Source of the DNA: Allorhodopirellula solitaria
GTDB taxonomy: Bacteria > Planctomycetota > Planctomycetia > Pirellulales > Pirellulaceae
Length of the DNA stretch: 64,000 nt
Direction: 5' to 3'
NCBI RefSeq assembly: GCF_007859855.1
Contig: NZ_SJPK01000001.1
Span: 862,091-926,090, forward strand
In this document: one piece after another, positions 35,808-45,568 of the stretch
How positions within the stretch are numbered: position 1 is the first letter of the stretch
Layout of the letters: the number at the start of each line of letters is the position of its first letter
Position numbers and translations under genes: made by a program
Notes under the pieces: model-generated
Told to the model about the DNA's origin: nothing
What the model saw: only the letters and a program-made list of their open reading frames with translations
Databases searched by the model: none

Positions 35808-37721
35808 ATGTGTGGAATTACCGGTTCGGTTTGGCTTCGCGATAACCAATGCGTCGATGACGCGTTGATCTCGCGGATGACCGACGTGATTTCGCATCGC
35901 GGCCCAAACGATTCACAGGTGTGGTCCGATCGCGAACATCGCGATGGACAGGGCAACCCGATGGGCGTGGCGCTCGGTTTTCGCCGGCTATCGATCATCG
36001 ATGTCGAGGGTTCTCGGCAACCGATGGGCAATGAAGACGGCCGCGTGCAAATGGTCTTCAACGGGGAGGTCTACAACTACCGCGACCTCCGGCAGCGACT
36101 CCAAGGCACCGGTCACCGGTTTGCCACCGAGGGCGATGGGGAGTCGATTCTACACCTCTACGAAGATCTCGGCACTGACTGTTTCTCACACCTCAATGGG
36201 ATGTTCGCAGTCGCCATTTGGGATGCGCGTAAGAACCGGCTGGTACTCGCCCGCGACCGCATTGGCCAAAAGCCGCTCTACTATTCCTGGAAGAACGAGC
36301 GTTTGGTGTTCGGTAGCGAACTGAAGTCGCTGGCGTTAGTGCCCGGGGTGTGCGAGCAGATCGATCCGGCTGCGATTGATCAGTTCCTTACCTATCAATA
36401 CATCCCGCACCCGGGCACGATTTGGAAGGGCGTGCATAAATTGCCGCCGGGGCATTTTGCAGTTCTGGATAACCAGGGGTTTCGCGTTGAGCGGTATTGG
36501 GACTACGACCCCTCGCAGGAGATCGCCCTCTCGCACGCCGATGCGACGTCTCGTCTGCAGGAGTTGCTCAGTGATTCGGTACGACTGCGAATGCGGAGCG
36601 ACGTGCCGCTGGGGTCGTTCCTCTCCGGCGGAATCGATTCCTCGTTGATCACCGCGCTCGCCGGAGACCATACCGCAACGCCACTGCGAACGTTCAGCAT
36701 CGGGTTTCCGATCGCTGATTTTGACGAGACTGCCTACGCGGCTGAGGTTGCCTCGCATTTGCAGACCGATCACACCCGGTTTGAGGTGACGCCCGACGCG
36801 ATCGACATTCTCGATCGTTTGGTTTGGCACTACGACGAGCCATTTGGTGACTCGTCTGCCGTGCCGACTTGGTACCTCTCGCAGTTAACACGCCAGAGTG
36901 TAACCGTGGCCTTATCGGGCGACGGCGGGGATGAACTGTTTGCTGGCTACGACCGATACCGGGCCTTGTGGCTGAGCCAAAAGATCCAACGCTTGTTTCC
37001 GGTCCACCGCACGCCTGGATTGGGACTGATTCAGCGTCTGCCGGATTCGAACCGACGTCGCAGCTTGATCCGCCGAGGCAAACGTTTCCTGGAGGCGATC
37101 GAGCAGCCCGCCGTCCGGCGTTATCTCAATTGGTTGCAGATATTCCCTGAGTCACTGAGAGCATCGCTGTACACAGACGACTTCGTCGCAGAGCTCCCCG
37201 ATGAGGATCCTATCGCTTTCCTGGAATCGGCTTGGTCCCGCAGCGAGGGTCGAGATCTCGTCACCCGAGCATCGACGGCCGACGTGCTCTCGTATTTGCC
37301 TTGTGATCTGATGACGAAAGTGGACATCGCCTCAATGGCTCACGGGCTCGAGGTGCGACAACCGATGCTAGACCATCGCGTGGTTGAGTTTGCGGCGTCG
37401 TTGCCGGTCCGATATAAATTCCGCGGCCGTCGCGGAAAGCTATTGCTGCGTGACGCCTTCGGTGATCGCATTCCCGCATCGATCTTCACACGTCCGAAGA
37501 TGGGGTTTGGCATTCCGATTGGCAGCTGGTTTCGCAACGAATTTCGGTCGTTGGTCAACGACACGATGCTAGCGCCTGACGCCGCCATTCACCGCTTCTT
37601 CCGCCCGGAAGCTGTCTCTTCGCTCGTCACGGCCCACCAATCGGGCGAACAGAATCATGGCTATCGGCTATGGAATCTGCTGATACTGGAGACATGGCTG
37701 CGGCAGTCAAACGAGGTCTGA
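35808..37721 (+). CDS. asnB: asparagine synthase (glutamine-hydrolysing)
   Basis: 637 residues. MCGITG provides the N-terminal nucleophile Cys2 of the class II glutaminase domain (FNGEVYNYRDLR, GDGESILHLYEDLG), and the synthetase domain has the PP-loop SGGIDSSL and SGDGGDELFAGYDRY. Transfers amide nitrogen to aspartate, or, in planctomycete surface gene clusters, to other carboxylates. Length and motifs are standard for AsnB. Confidence 0.92.
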   Translation: MCGITGSVWLRDNQCVDDALISRMTDVISHRGPNDSQVWSDREHRDGQGNPMGVALGFRRLSIIDVEGSRQPMGNEDGRVQMVFNGEVYNYRDLRQRLQGTGHRFATEGDGESILHLYEDLGTDCFSHLNGMFAVAIWDARKNRLVLARDRIGQKPLYYSWKNERLVFGSELKSLALVPGVCEQIDPAAIDQFLTYQYIPHPGTIWKGVHKLPPGHFAVLDNQGFRVERYWDYDPSQEIALSHADATSRLQELLSDSVRLRMRSDVPLGSFLSGGIDSSLITALAGDHTATPLRTFSIGFPIADFDETAYAAEVASHLQTDHTRFEVTPDAIDILDRLVWHYDEPFGDSSAVPTWYLSQLTRQSVTVALSGDGGDELFAGYDRYRALWLSQKIQRLFPVHRTPGLGLIQRLPDSNRRRSLIRRGKRFLEAIEQPAVRRYLNWLQIFPESLRASLYTDDFVAELPDEDPIAFLESAWSRSEGRDLVTRASTADVLSYLPCDLMTKVDIASMAHGLEVRQPMLDHRVVEFAASLPVRYKFRGRRGKLLLRDAFGDRIPASIFTRPKMGFGIPIGSWFRNEFRSLVNDTMLAPDAAIHRFFRPEAVSSLVTAHQSGEQNHGYRLWNLLILETWLRQSNEV

Positions 37722-37819
37722 CCGATGGATTCATGAGGCAGAACCCATTAGCATAGGGCTCTCGTAGCTTCGTCGCTGCCTTGGTCCACCTCTCGTCGCC
37801 TCCCGAATCGATCCTTCTT

Positions 37820-38764
37820 ATGGCTCCACGCAGCGCATTCGAAACCTGCCAACTGCTCCGCGACAATATCGCGAAGGTAGTCCTTGGCAAAGATGATTTG
37901 ATTGACTTATTGATCGTTGCCACGATGGCTGGAGAGCATGTCCTGCTCGAGGATGTCCCGGGAGTCGGCAAGACGCTCGCCGCGAAGGCGTTAGCGAACA
38001 GCCTGAACGCCAAATTCACGCGGTTGCAGTTCACCCCGGATTTGTTGCCCAGTGACATCACCGGCAGCATGATCTATCGCTCGGCGACCGGTGAATTTGA
38101 TTTCTCGCCTGGTCCCATTTTCGCCAACGTGATCCTGGCTGATGAGATCAACCGCGCACCGCCGCGAACCCAATCGGCGCTGCTCGAAGCGATGAGCGAA
38201 GGTCAAGTCAGCGTCGATGGGGTCACGCACCGACTGCCTGAACCGTTCATTGTCATCGCCACGCAGAACCCATTCGAGTACCAGGGCACGTACATGCTGC
38301 CTGAAAGTCAATTGGATCGCTTCTTGCTCCGAACTTCAGTGGGCTATCCCGCTCGTGAGATGGAACGCATGGTTCTGCAGTCACACCAAAGCGGCGAGCC
38401 TGTCGACAAACTTGAGAGCGTGCTGTCGGCCGATGACATCACGGCAGCCCAGCAAGCCGTCGGCGAGGTTCGGTTTGATGATTCTCTGACGGCTTACCTA
38501 CTCGATATCGTCGAGGCAACGCGGCGTCACGAAGGTTTCCAGGTGGGCGTGAGCACACGAGGCGCCCTCAGCTTCTACCGTGGTTGCCAAGCACTCGCAG
38601 TGCTCCGAGGACGCGATTATGTGGTGCCCGACGATCTCAAGAAGCTCGCCGTGCCCACCCTCGCCCACCGAGTTCTACCGGAAGGGATTTTCCAAGGCGG
38701 CAGCCGCTCGGTAATCGAGCAACAGTTGGCGGATTTGATCGAATCCATTCCTGTGCCGGTATAA
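37820..38764 (+). CDS. MoxR family AAA+ ATPase
   Basis: 314 residues from ATG 37820 (a TTG 13 codons upstream is unlikely). Walker A is GVGKT (residues 48-52), Walker B is LADEINRAPPRTQSALLEAM, followed by ATQNPFEYQGTYMLPESQLDRF. MoxR ATPases act as chaperones for metal insertion or complex assembly. It heads a MoxR-DUF58-TgpA set. Confidence 0.92.
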   Translation: MAPRSAFETCQLLRDNIAKVVLGKDDLIDLLIVATMAGEHVLLEDVPGVGKTLAAKALANSLNAKFTRLQFTPDLLPSDITGSMIYRSATGEFDFSPGPIFANVILADEINRAPPRTQSALLEAMSEGQVSVDGVTHRLPEPFIVIATQNPFEYQGTYMLPESQLDRFLLRTSVGYPAREMERMVLQSHQSGEPVDKLESVLSADDITAAQQAVGEVRFDDSLTAYLLDIVEATRRHEGFQVGVSTRGALSFYRGCQALAVLRGRDYVVPDDLKKLAVPTLAHRVLPEGIFQGGSRSVIEQQLADLIESIPVPV

Positions 38765-38850
38765 GCAGTAGCGCGGCAATGACGCGTGATAAATAAAACT
38801 ATTCCCTCACGTGTCACCAGGCGGCTTGGGCCGTCCGGGGAAAGCAAATT

Positions 38851-40098
38851 ATGGATCGACGCAGCACCCGCCATCGCCTGACGCGTCTGGGAGTCCAGGT
38901 GATGTTGATAGGGGCCTTCGGTCTTCTCGGCGGCTCCCTGAAAGGGCTGAATTTGCTCGTCGTTGTTGCCGCCGTCACGCTCGGCGCCCTGTTCGTGCAG
39001 TGGCGGATCAGCTTGATGATGATCGAAGGACTGCGCGTCGATCGCCGGATGCCGCCCGAAGGGTTTGCGGGCAAGCCGATGCGAATTCGCTATCAACTGC
39101 ACAACTCTCACCGGTTGATGCCGGTCTGGTTGATTCAGTTGGAGGATACTTTGCAGCGCACCGAAGTCGCCAACAGCACGCATCACCGCACCTCGAGACC
39201 AACGGGAGTGCTCCAACGCACAATGACTGGCGTGGGGTTGTTGATGCCGGGCCGATCCACGAGCGCCTACTTCGACATCACCACCGCGCACCGAGGTCGC
39301 TATCGCTGGAATCATTGGTTGATTTCGACAACCGCCCCCTTGGCGTTGTCGACGGCATCGCGTGAGCTTGATGGCTCGTCGGATTTTGTGGACGTCTACC
39401 CGCGTCTGCTACGCTTGTCGCGGTCATGGGACCGAATCTTGCCGAGCAAGGTCGGAAGTCTATCGGCGGCGGTCCATCGCCACGGTCACGCCGACGACGA
39501 GTTCTTTGGGCTGCGCGAGTATCGCCACGGGGACAGCCCGCGTCACATCCACTGGCGCACGACCGCGCGGCTCGTCGAACCGGCCGTGCGGCAGTTCGAG
39601 CAGCAGCAGCGGTTCGATTTATGTCTGCTCGTCGATGCTTGGTCGGATCGGTTTTCCAGTGCTGGCCCGAGCGAGGCCACCGCGCCCCAACCAACGGTTG
39701 ACGAAACGGTCGAAACCGCGATCAGTTTAGCAGCGACTATCGCCATGGATCTCACCGAGGGCGGTGAAAACCGTGTCCTTTTGGTGGTAGCGGGCGAGGA
39801 GCTCGATATTGTCCGGGGCGGTCCTTCCGTGATCGCCCGCAAACGCATGCTACAATGTCTCGCGAACGTCGTAGCGTGTCCCGATGTCGCCATGAGCGAA
39901 GCGCTCACGCGGGCGGCCTCTGCAGCCGAGCGGATGCCGGATCTTGTGGTCATCAGCCCGCGGTCTCAGAGCGATGCGGTCGCCGCCGATGAGGTTACCG
40001 CCGCGACGCTGCGGCACTGGAATACGCGCAGCCAAGTCAACTGGATCGATATCTCCAATCGAGAGCAACACGATTGGTTCACATTGGGGGACGACTGA
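38851..40098 (+). CDS. DUF58 domain protein
   Basis: 415 residues. Two membrane helices near residues 12-48 are followed by a soluble region containing the DUF58 signature EFFGLREYRHGDSPRHIHWR and a von Willebrand-like fold at the end. It commonly partners MoxR; its stop is immediately followed by the ATG of the transglutaminase gene with no gap. Confidence 0.9.
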   Translation: MDRRSTRHRLTRLGVQVMLIGAFGLLGGSLKGLNLLVVVAAVTLGALFVQWRISLMMIEGLRVDRRMPPEGFAGKPMRIRYQLHNSHRLMPVWLIQLEDTLQRTEVANSTHHRTSRPTGVLQRTMTGVGLLMPGRSTSAYFDITTAHRGRYRWNHWLISTTAPLALSTASRELDGSSDFVDVYPRLLRLSRSWDRILPSKVGSLSAAVHRHGHADDEFFGLREYRHGDSPRHIHWRTTARLVEPAVRQFEQQQRFDLCLLVDAWSDRFSSAGPSEATAPQPTVDETVETAISLAATIAMDLTEGGENRVLLVVAGEELDIVRGGPSVIARKRMLQCLANVVACPDVAMSEALTRAASAAERMPDLVVISPRSQSDAVAADEVTAATLRHWNTRSQVNWIDISNREQHDWFTLGDD

Positions 40099-42633
40099 AT
40101 GAGTCCACACAACGATCTCGCCGACGTAGCATCCCCTTCGCAGAAGAGCGATGTCCTATCTGCGGCGCAGGTGGGCGACGGCGCCGCGACACCTTTGCGG
40201 CTGCGAACCCAGTTCGCCTTTGCACTCCTCACCTCCTTCGGTGGGATGCTAATCGGCACGGGAGCCGAAACCGGGGAACTCTCAGTGATCGTCGTGTTCT
40301 TTGCGATCGTTGGGTTTCTCTGCGTGGATTGGTTGAAGCTTTTTTCGCTCCCGCCGTTGATCGCTTACGTTGCGATGGCATTGACCGCGGTGGTCTGCAT
40401 CGTCGATTTTGCGCAAGATTCCTATGTGTTGGCGCCGAAGATGGCTGCTGTGGCCCAGCTCCTCGCGGTCGCTCAAGCCATCTTGATGCTCCAGGAAAAG
40501 TCGCACCGTGTTTTTGAGCAATTGCTGATTTTCGCGTTGCTCAACTGCATCGTTGCGGCGGTGTACAACGATGCGTTTAGCTACGCAATTTGGTTCTTTC
40601 CATTGACTGTCACCGCCGCCGTGGCACTGGCACTCCTGTCGGCAGACGAAGCGGTGACTCGTGCCCGGGAGTTCGGTCGCGACGACTCGGGTTTGCCTTC
40701 GCAGGGAATCCTCCACTACGACAATCGAGCCGCCGCGGGGTCCTTTTACCGTGTCTCCTTCGGCCTTTCCTGGACCAGCCTGATTCTGTTGCTGCCAGCC
40801 GTGACCGCCATCGCGGCCGTCATCTTCTTCGCGCTCCCCCGACGTGTGGAAGCACAGCGTGGTGTTGCTGCCACTGCCATGGTGGGGTACAGCGATACGG
40901 TCCAGTTGGGTGAAATTGGCAGGATGCAGATGAGCCAAGAACGTGCTCTCCGCGTCAAATTGCACGATCCGGTCGAGGAAAAACCGTATGCGATGACTGA
41001 GGGAATCTATCTTCGTGGCCGCGCATTGGAGCAATACGTTAGCGAGACACGCGACCAACGGGGTGGCGGGACGTGGCAAAATCGCTCTTCGATGGTCAGT
41101 GATCAACCCGAGCCACTCCCGGCCCGGTTCATTCCTTCCCGAGAAAGTGATTTCAATTTTTACGGTCGCGTTCACGTGGACGTTCGCTGTGAAGCGATGC
41201 GTTCGTCGGCGTTATTCGCGTTAGCTCCCTTCCACCGCATTATCGGCAGCGAGTCGGTGACTCAGCGTCCTGCCCAATGGACCATTACCCGGGACCTTCG
41301 TAAAACCGGTGGCGACGTCACACGATTTGAACGCATCGATTATCGGTTCGGCACACACGGCTTCCACAATGGCAAGCAGAACCGCTGGGTGCACGATCTC
41401 TCGCTCGAGCCACTCGATCGCGATCTTCGCAGTCCCAACGTGCCACCTACTGGGTACGAACTGACGACCAGGCAACATTCCTATCTCAACTCGCTACGGC
41501 ATTATCCCGTCGACGCCGTCCCCACTGCCGGTGTTCTCGCCGATGAAATAGTCGCCCAGATGTCGCCGAGCAAACGCAGCCCCGTTGAGATTGCCACGCG
41601 GCTCGAACAGCATCTCTCGCAGGATCCGAGGTACTCCTACACCCTGAATTTGAACGCTGAAATGCTGCCCGGTGTCGACCCGCTCGAACAATTCCTCAGC
41701 ATCAACCGACGAGGCCATTGCCAATACTTCGCTTCGGCACTGGCCATGATGCTTCGTAGTCAGGGTATCCCGGCACGGCTGGTCGTGGGCTATCACTGCA
41801 GTGAATTCAATAAGCTCGGTCAATACTTTGTCGTTCGCCAAAGCCACGCCCATGCCTGGGTGGAAGCTCTGATTGACCGCGATGATATTCCACTCTCGGA
41901 GAATCTCTATGGCCAACCCTCCTCTCGCCGATACTGGCTGCGACTCGATCCCACACCAGGCGGTGGCGGTGTCCCCGAATCCGACGCTGTCTCGGTCGGC
42001 AGTCGCAGGAGGATCGCCGAGCTCGCCCAGGATTTCTGGAATGATTTCGTCATCGAAATGGACCCGCAGCGACAGAGTTCCTCGTTCCAAACGACGCCCG
42101 GATTGACGCCGGTGTCGAATTCCTACCGAACCTGGATCGAACGCATCAAACGGCTGGCGCTCCGTCTTAACTCCGACGACATCCAGTTACCTGGTCGGAG
42201 AAGGACGTTGTACGCTCTCGCCGCAGGTGCGGCAGTGATCCTTGGCCTGATGGCGTTGAGTTTCCTGAAACGACAGTTCCCCGAAATGTTTCGCCGCCGC
42301 CGAGAGTCGGAATCGGGGCAAGTTGCGCGGCCGAGTATCGCGTTCTATTCGGAAGCACTCGAGTTACTCGAAGGGGCCGGTTACGCTCGCTCCTCCGGCC
42401 AAACGCCTGCTGAATTAACGGCGAGCCTCCCCGATCAACGCATCCGCACCCCAACCGCTGTGTTGACCCAGTGGTTCTACCGGCTGCGATATGGCAGTGG
42501 CTCTGCCCGCGATCCGGAGGTGCCGGCACCGAATGATCAAGCCATCGAACAAACCTTGGCGCGACTGCGCCATGAACTTCAACAAGCGACCGAATCCGCA
42601 ACACCAGCGACACCGGATCTCTCCAAGGAATAG
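40099..42633 (+). CDS. TgpA-type transglutaminase-like membrane protein
   Basis: 844 residues. Six or so N-terminal helices (DUF3488-like), then a transglutaminase core: catalytic Cys in RGHCQYFASALAMMLRSQG (about 540), His in SHAHAWVEAL (about 583), Asp in YWLRLDPTPGGGG (about 615). One more helix at ~710 and a C-terminal DUF4129-like region follow. Probably acts at the outer side of the cytoplasmic membrane together with MoxR and DUF58; TgpA is essential in Pseudomonas. Directly adjoining the DUF58 gene indicates one operon. Confidence 0.9.
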   Translation: MSPHNDLADVASPSQKSDVLSAAQVGDGAATPLRLRTQFAFALLTSFGGMLIGTGAETGELSVIVVFFAIVGFLCVDWLKLFSLPPLIAYVAMALTAVVCIVDFAQDSYVLAPKMAAVAQLLAVAQAILMLQEKSHRVFEQLLIFALLNCIVAAVYNDAFSYAIWFFPLTVTAAVALALLSADEAVTRAREFGRDDSGLPSQGILHYDNRAAAGSFYRVSFGLSWTSLILLLPAVTAIAAVIFFALPRRVEAQRGVAATAMVGYSDTVQLGEIGRMQMSQERALRVKLHDPVEEKPYAMTEGIYLRGRALEQYVSETRDQRGGGTWQNRSSMVSDQPEPLPARFIPSRESDFNFYGRVHVDVRCEAMRSSALFALAPFHRIIGSESVTQRPAQWTITRDLRKTGGDVTRFERIDYRFGTHGFHNGKQNRWVHDLSLEPLDRDLRSPNVPPTGYELTTRQHSYLNSLRHYPVDAVPTAGVLADEIVAQMSPSKRSPVEIATRLEQHLSQDPRYSYTLNLNAEMLPGVDPLEQFLSINRRGHCQYFASALAMMLRSQGIPARLVVGYHCSEFNKLGQYFVVRQSHAHAWVEALIDRDDIPLSENLYGQPSSRRYWLRLDPTPGGGGVPESDAVSVGSRRRIAELAQDFWNDFVIEMDPQRQSSSFQTTPGLTPVSNSYRTWIERIKRLALRLNSDDIQLPGRRRTLYALAAGAAVILGLMALSFLKRQFPEMFRRRRESESGQVARPSIAFYSEALELLEGAGYARSSGQTPAELTASLPDQRIRTPTAVLTQWFYRLRYGSGSARDPEVPAPNDQAIEQTLARLRHELQQATESATPATPDLSKE

Positions 42634-42639
42634 CGACGC

Positions 42640-43311
42640 ATGGGCATGATAGTGACAATTGACGGCCCGGCGGGGGCAGGAAAAAGCAGCATCGCCCGCG
42701 ATGTCGCTGCGGAATTGGATTATTCCTTCCTCGATACCGGTGCGATGTATCGGGCGATCACTTATGGAGCCATGCAAAAAGGGATCGACCTGAACGACGT
42801 CGGCACCCTCGTCGAGTTCGCCGAAGCGGCCCATTTGACCTGGTGCGACGACCGCATTGACTTGGACGACAATGATATTTCGGTCGAGATACGCACGCCC
42901 CAGGTGACGTCGAATATTCGCTACATCGCCGATCCACCGGAAATTCGCAACTGCTTGATGCGACAACAACGACGAATTGCCCAAGGACGTGATCTCGTCA
43001 CCGAGGGACGCGATCAAGGCACCGAAGTCTTTCCCGACGCGCATTGCAAGGTTTTCTTGACAGCATCGCCCGAGGAGCGGGCCCGTCGCCGCCAGTCCCA
43101 ATTGCAGGCATCGGGACGCCAGGTGTCCTTCGAAGAAGTGCTGATGGCGCAAAACCAACGAGACTTGGAAGATCGCATGCGCCCCGTCGGCCGACTCCGA
43201 GCCGCCCCCGATGCGATCGTCATTCAGACCGATGCGATGGGGCCCGAGCAAGTCAAACAGGCTGTCCTGCTAGCGGTCCAGTCCTGTCTGGAAAAGCAGG
43301 CAAAACCGTAG
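42640..43311 (+). CDS. cmk: cytidylate kinase
   Basis: 223 residues. Phosphorylates CMP/dCMP with ATP. Phosphate loop GPAGAGKSS (about residues 8-16), CMP-binding LDTGAMYRA, and VTEGRDQGTEVFPDA are diagnostic. ATG 42640 is followed by another ATG at 42646; either fits. Six bases after the TgpA gene, so it may be co-transcribed. Confidence 0.93.
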   Translation: MGMIVTIDGPAGAGKSSIARDVAAELDYSFLDTGAMYRAITYGAMQKGIDLNDVGTLVEFAEAAHLTWCDDRIDLDDNDISVEIRTPQVTSNIRYIADPPEIRNCLMRQQRRIAQGRDLVTEGRDQGTEVFPDAHCKVFLTASPEERARRRQSQLQASGRQVSFEEVLMAQNQRDLEDRMRPVGRLRAAPDAIVIQTDAMGPEQVKQAVLLAVQSCLEKQAKP

Positions 43312-43612
43312 TTGAGCAGTTTCACGCCCGCGAACAGCCGCGGGCGCCTCGGCAGTGCCAGCTGGGTTCCGCCGCGAGACAGTCGGTCACGCTTGAGGGG
43401 GAGTGCGAATGGCCCGGTAGACTTTGACGGTTAGCGGGAATTTGCGGATTTTTCTGATTTTGCGGATTTTGGTTTCACTGTTGCCCGACAACTTGACGAT
43501 ATCGCTGGTGAGCCGGTGATTCTCGACCGACAGGTGTCTGCTTTTCTCAGTCAGGCACTGACGCGGCGTCGCGATTCACCCACTGCCTCCCCCCCGACTT
43601 CTCATTTGATGG
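43312..43612. other. intergenic, hairpin only
   Basis: Contains a 7-bp perfect GCCCGCG/CGCGGGC hairpin at 43326-43345 without a T-run (possible cmk terminator) and then AT-richer sequence with repeated GCGGATTTT. No gene seen. Confidence 0.5.
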
Positions 43613-45325
43613 GTGACAAAAGTGTCGCAACGTCTGAACAACACACGCCGAATCTTGCTCGCCGTGGCCGCCGCGACGGCCACCGCTTGTCTGAGCACTC
43701 CCGCATTTGCCCAATCGGGTTCGCCCCCGGTGAACGGAATCGAACAGTCCGCTCGAGCTGCCTGGCAGCCCGTCCGAGACCTGTCCCGTGGTGCTGCTGA
43801 ACCATCCGACGCCAGTGGACAGATCCGCTTGGTGGATCATCAGGCGGCTGCGTCATCCACTCACCAACCAGCCCAGCGTTCACAGAGCCAAACGGCTCAG
43901 CCCCAAGCGGGCCAGCTGCGTCCGGTCTCGCACGCTCACGCTGCCAGCTCCGTACTGTCCGAGCCCATTTTGATGGACGACAGTGTGCCGATGGATGGCC
44001 AAGTGATGCTCGAGCCAATGCAACAGTATCACGGCGGTCCGGTTTCCATGGGCGGCAGCTACGGTTGCGACGACATGGGCTGCGACGGTGCCTGCGGCGC
44101 GTCCATGGGTGGCTGTGACGGGATGGGCTGCACGAGCGGAAGCTGCTCCAACGGTGACCCGATGTGTGGCGAGTACCGCGACTGCGACTCGGTACGGCCC
44201 TGCCTCACATTGTGCTGGCCTCAAGACGGTTGGTTCTCAGCGGAGTACTTGATGTGGTGGCAGGATGGCATGAGCCTCCCGCCGCTGGCATCGACCGGTC
44301 GCCTGTCCAGCCGCGATCCACTGGCCAACGGCAGCATTCTCTATGGCGGCAATGATGTGATCACGGACAACCTCAACGGCGGCCGAATCGACTTCGGCTT
44401 CTGGTTTGACGAATGTCATACCTGGGGTATCGGAGCCGGTGGGTTCGGATTGGATCGCAGCACAAGCAGCTTCGCAGGTGGATCCCAGAACGACCCCTTG
44501 GTTCGCCCCATCATCACCGTACTGCCGAGCTCGGATCCCAATATGGACGAACTCAGCGAAGCCGTGGCCCTGGTCAATTACTCCCAGGTCGACCACACCG
44601 GAACGCTGAACATTGACGTCGACAGCCAACTATCGGGATGGAATATTTACCTCCGACATTTCCGAATCGCTGAACAAGGCTGCACGCATGCCGGCCCCTG
44701 TTCGTGCCCAACACGTTGGTGTTCACGTTCAGAACACCGTTTGGGTTTCCGCAGCGTCGAACTCGACGAAGGAATTGCGATCGATAGCAACGTGATGGTT
44801 GCCGGTGCGGGCCCTGGCGATGGACCACTGACCTTCGCGTTGCAGGAATCCTTCCGGACACGTAACCAATTCAACGGAATCGACTTCGGTTGGCACCACA
44901 GCCGCTCGATCGGCTACTGGAACTTCGACTTGGGAATCCAGCTCGGGGTGGGCAACATCAAGCAGAGCGTCCAAATCGCTGGCTCGACCGTTATCAACGG
45001 CACCAGCCCAGCTCTCAACGGTGGGTTGCTTGCTTTGAACTCCAACATCGGGAACTACGAACGCAATGAATTCGCGGTACTGCCGGAGTTCAATGCAAAA
45101 ATGGGTTACCAACTGACTGACCACCTCCGGGCAACGTTCGGATACACGTTCCTCTATATGTCCAACGTGGTCCGTCCCGGTGACCAGATCGAGCGGATCA
45201 TCGACCAGTCCCAAGTCCCCAATGCGAATGCCCCCACCCCAACGGGTATGTTCCCTCGCTTCGCTTTTGACAATACCGACTATTGGGCTCAAGGTCTCAA
45301 CTTCGGCCTCAACTACCGGTGGTAA
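43613..45325 (+). CDS. BBP7-type planctomycete beta-barrel protein, Cys-rich
   Basis: 570 residues, GTG start (a GTG three codons on is an alternative). Signal peptide ILLAVAAATATACLSTPAFA. A Ser/Gln-rich stretch is followed by a Gly/Met/Cys segment (about 138-195) with GCDDMGCDGACG and DGMGCTSGSC, about ten Cys in ~60 residues. Then the BBP7 motif CWPQDGWFSAEYLMWWQDGM begins the outer-membrane barrel, ending FNFGLNYRW-like (LNFGLNYRW), a typical barrel C-terminus. Outer membrane, pore or anchor function. Confidence 0.85.
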   Translation: MTKVSQRLNNTRRILLAVAAATATACLSTPAFAQSGSPPVNGIEQSARAAWQPVRDLSRGAAEPSDASGQIRLVDHQAAASSTHQPAQRSQSQTAQPQAGQLRPVSHAHAASSVLSEPILMDDSVPMDGQVMLEPMQQYHGGPVSMGGSYGCDDMGCDGACGASMGGCDGMGCTSGSCSNGDPMCGEYRDCDSVRPCLTLCWPQDGWFSAEYLMWWQDGMSLPPLASTGRLSSRDPLANGSILYGGNDVITDNLNGGRIDFGFWFDECHTWGIGAGGFGLDRSTSSFAGGSQNDPLVRPIITVLPSSDPNMDELSEAVALVNYSQVDHTGTLNIDVDSQLSGWNIYLRHFRIAEQGCTHAGPCSCPTRWCSRSEHRLGFRSVELDEGIAIDSNVMVAGAGPGDGPLTFALQESFRTRNQFNGIDFGWHHSRSIGYWNFDLGIQLGVGNIKQSVQIAGSTVINGTSPALNGGLLALNSNIGNYERNEFAVLPEFNAKMGYQLTDHLRATFGYTFLYMSNVVRPGDQIERIIDQSQVPNANAPTPTGMFPRFAFDNTDYWAQGLNFGLNYRW

Positions 45326-45568
45326 CCACTCGTCACTGTCCTGGCGGGAAGACGTGCGGATTAGGCTGACCCGGTCGGTAACGAATCTGACGGCTGTTGC
45401 GACAATCGCAGAACTGCCGATTAGTTTTTAGGCACCCATCTGCAACCAAATCGCTGTGAGAAGCATCCAAGGAGCGGGCGGAATCGCCGGTTCTGACTTT
45501 CCAACCCCCACTTGGCACCTGCCGCCGGTACCACGCCCACAGCGTGATGCCCCCGAATCACACACTGA

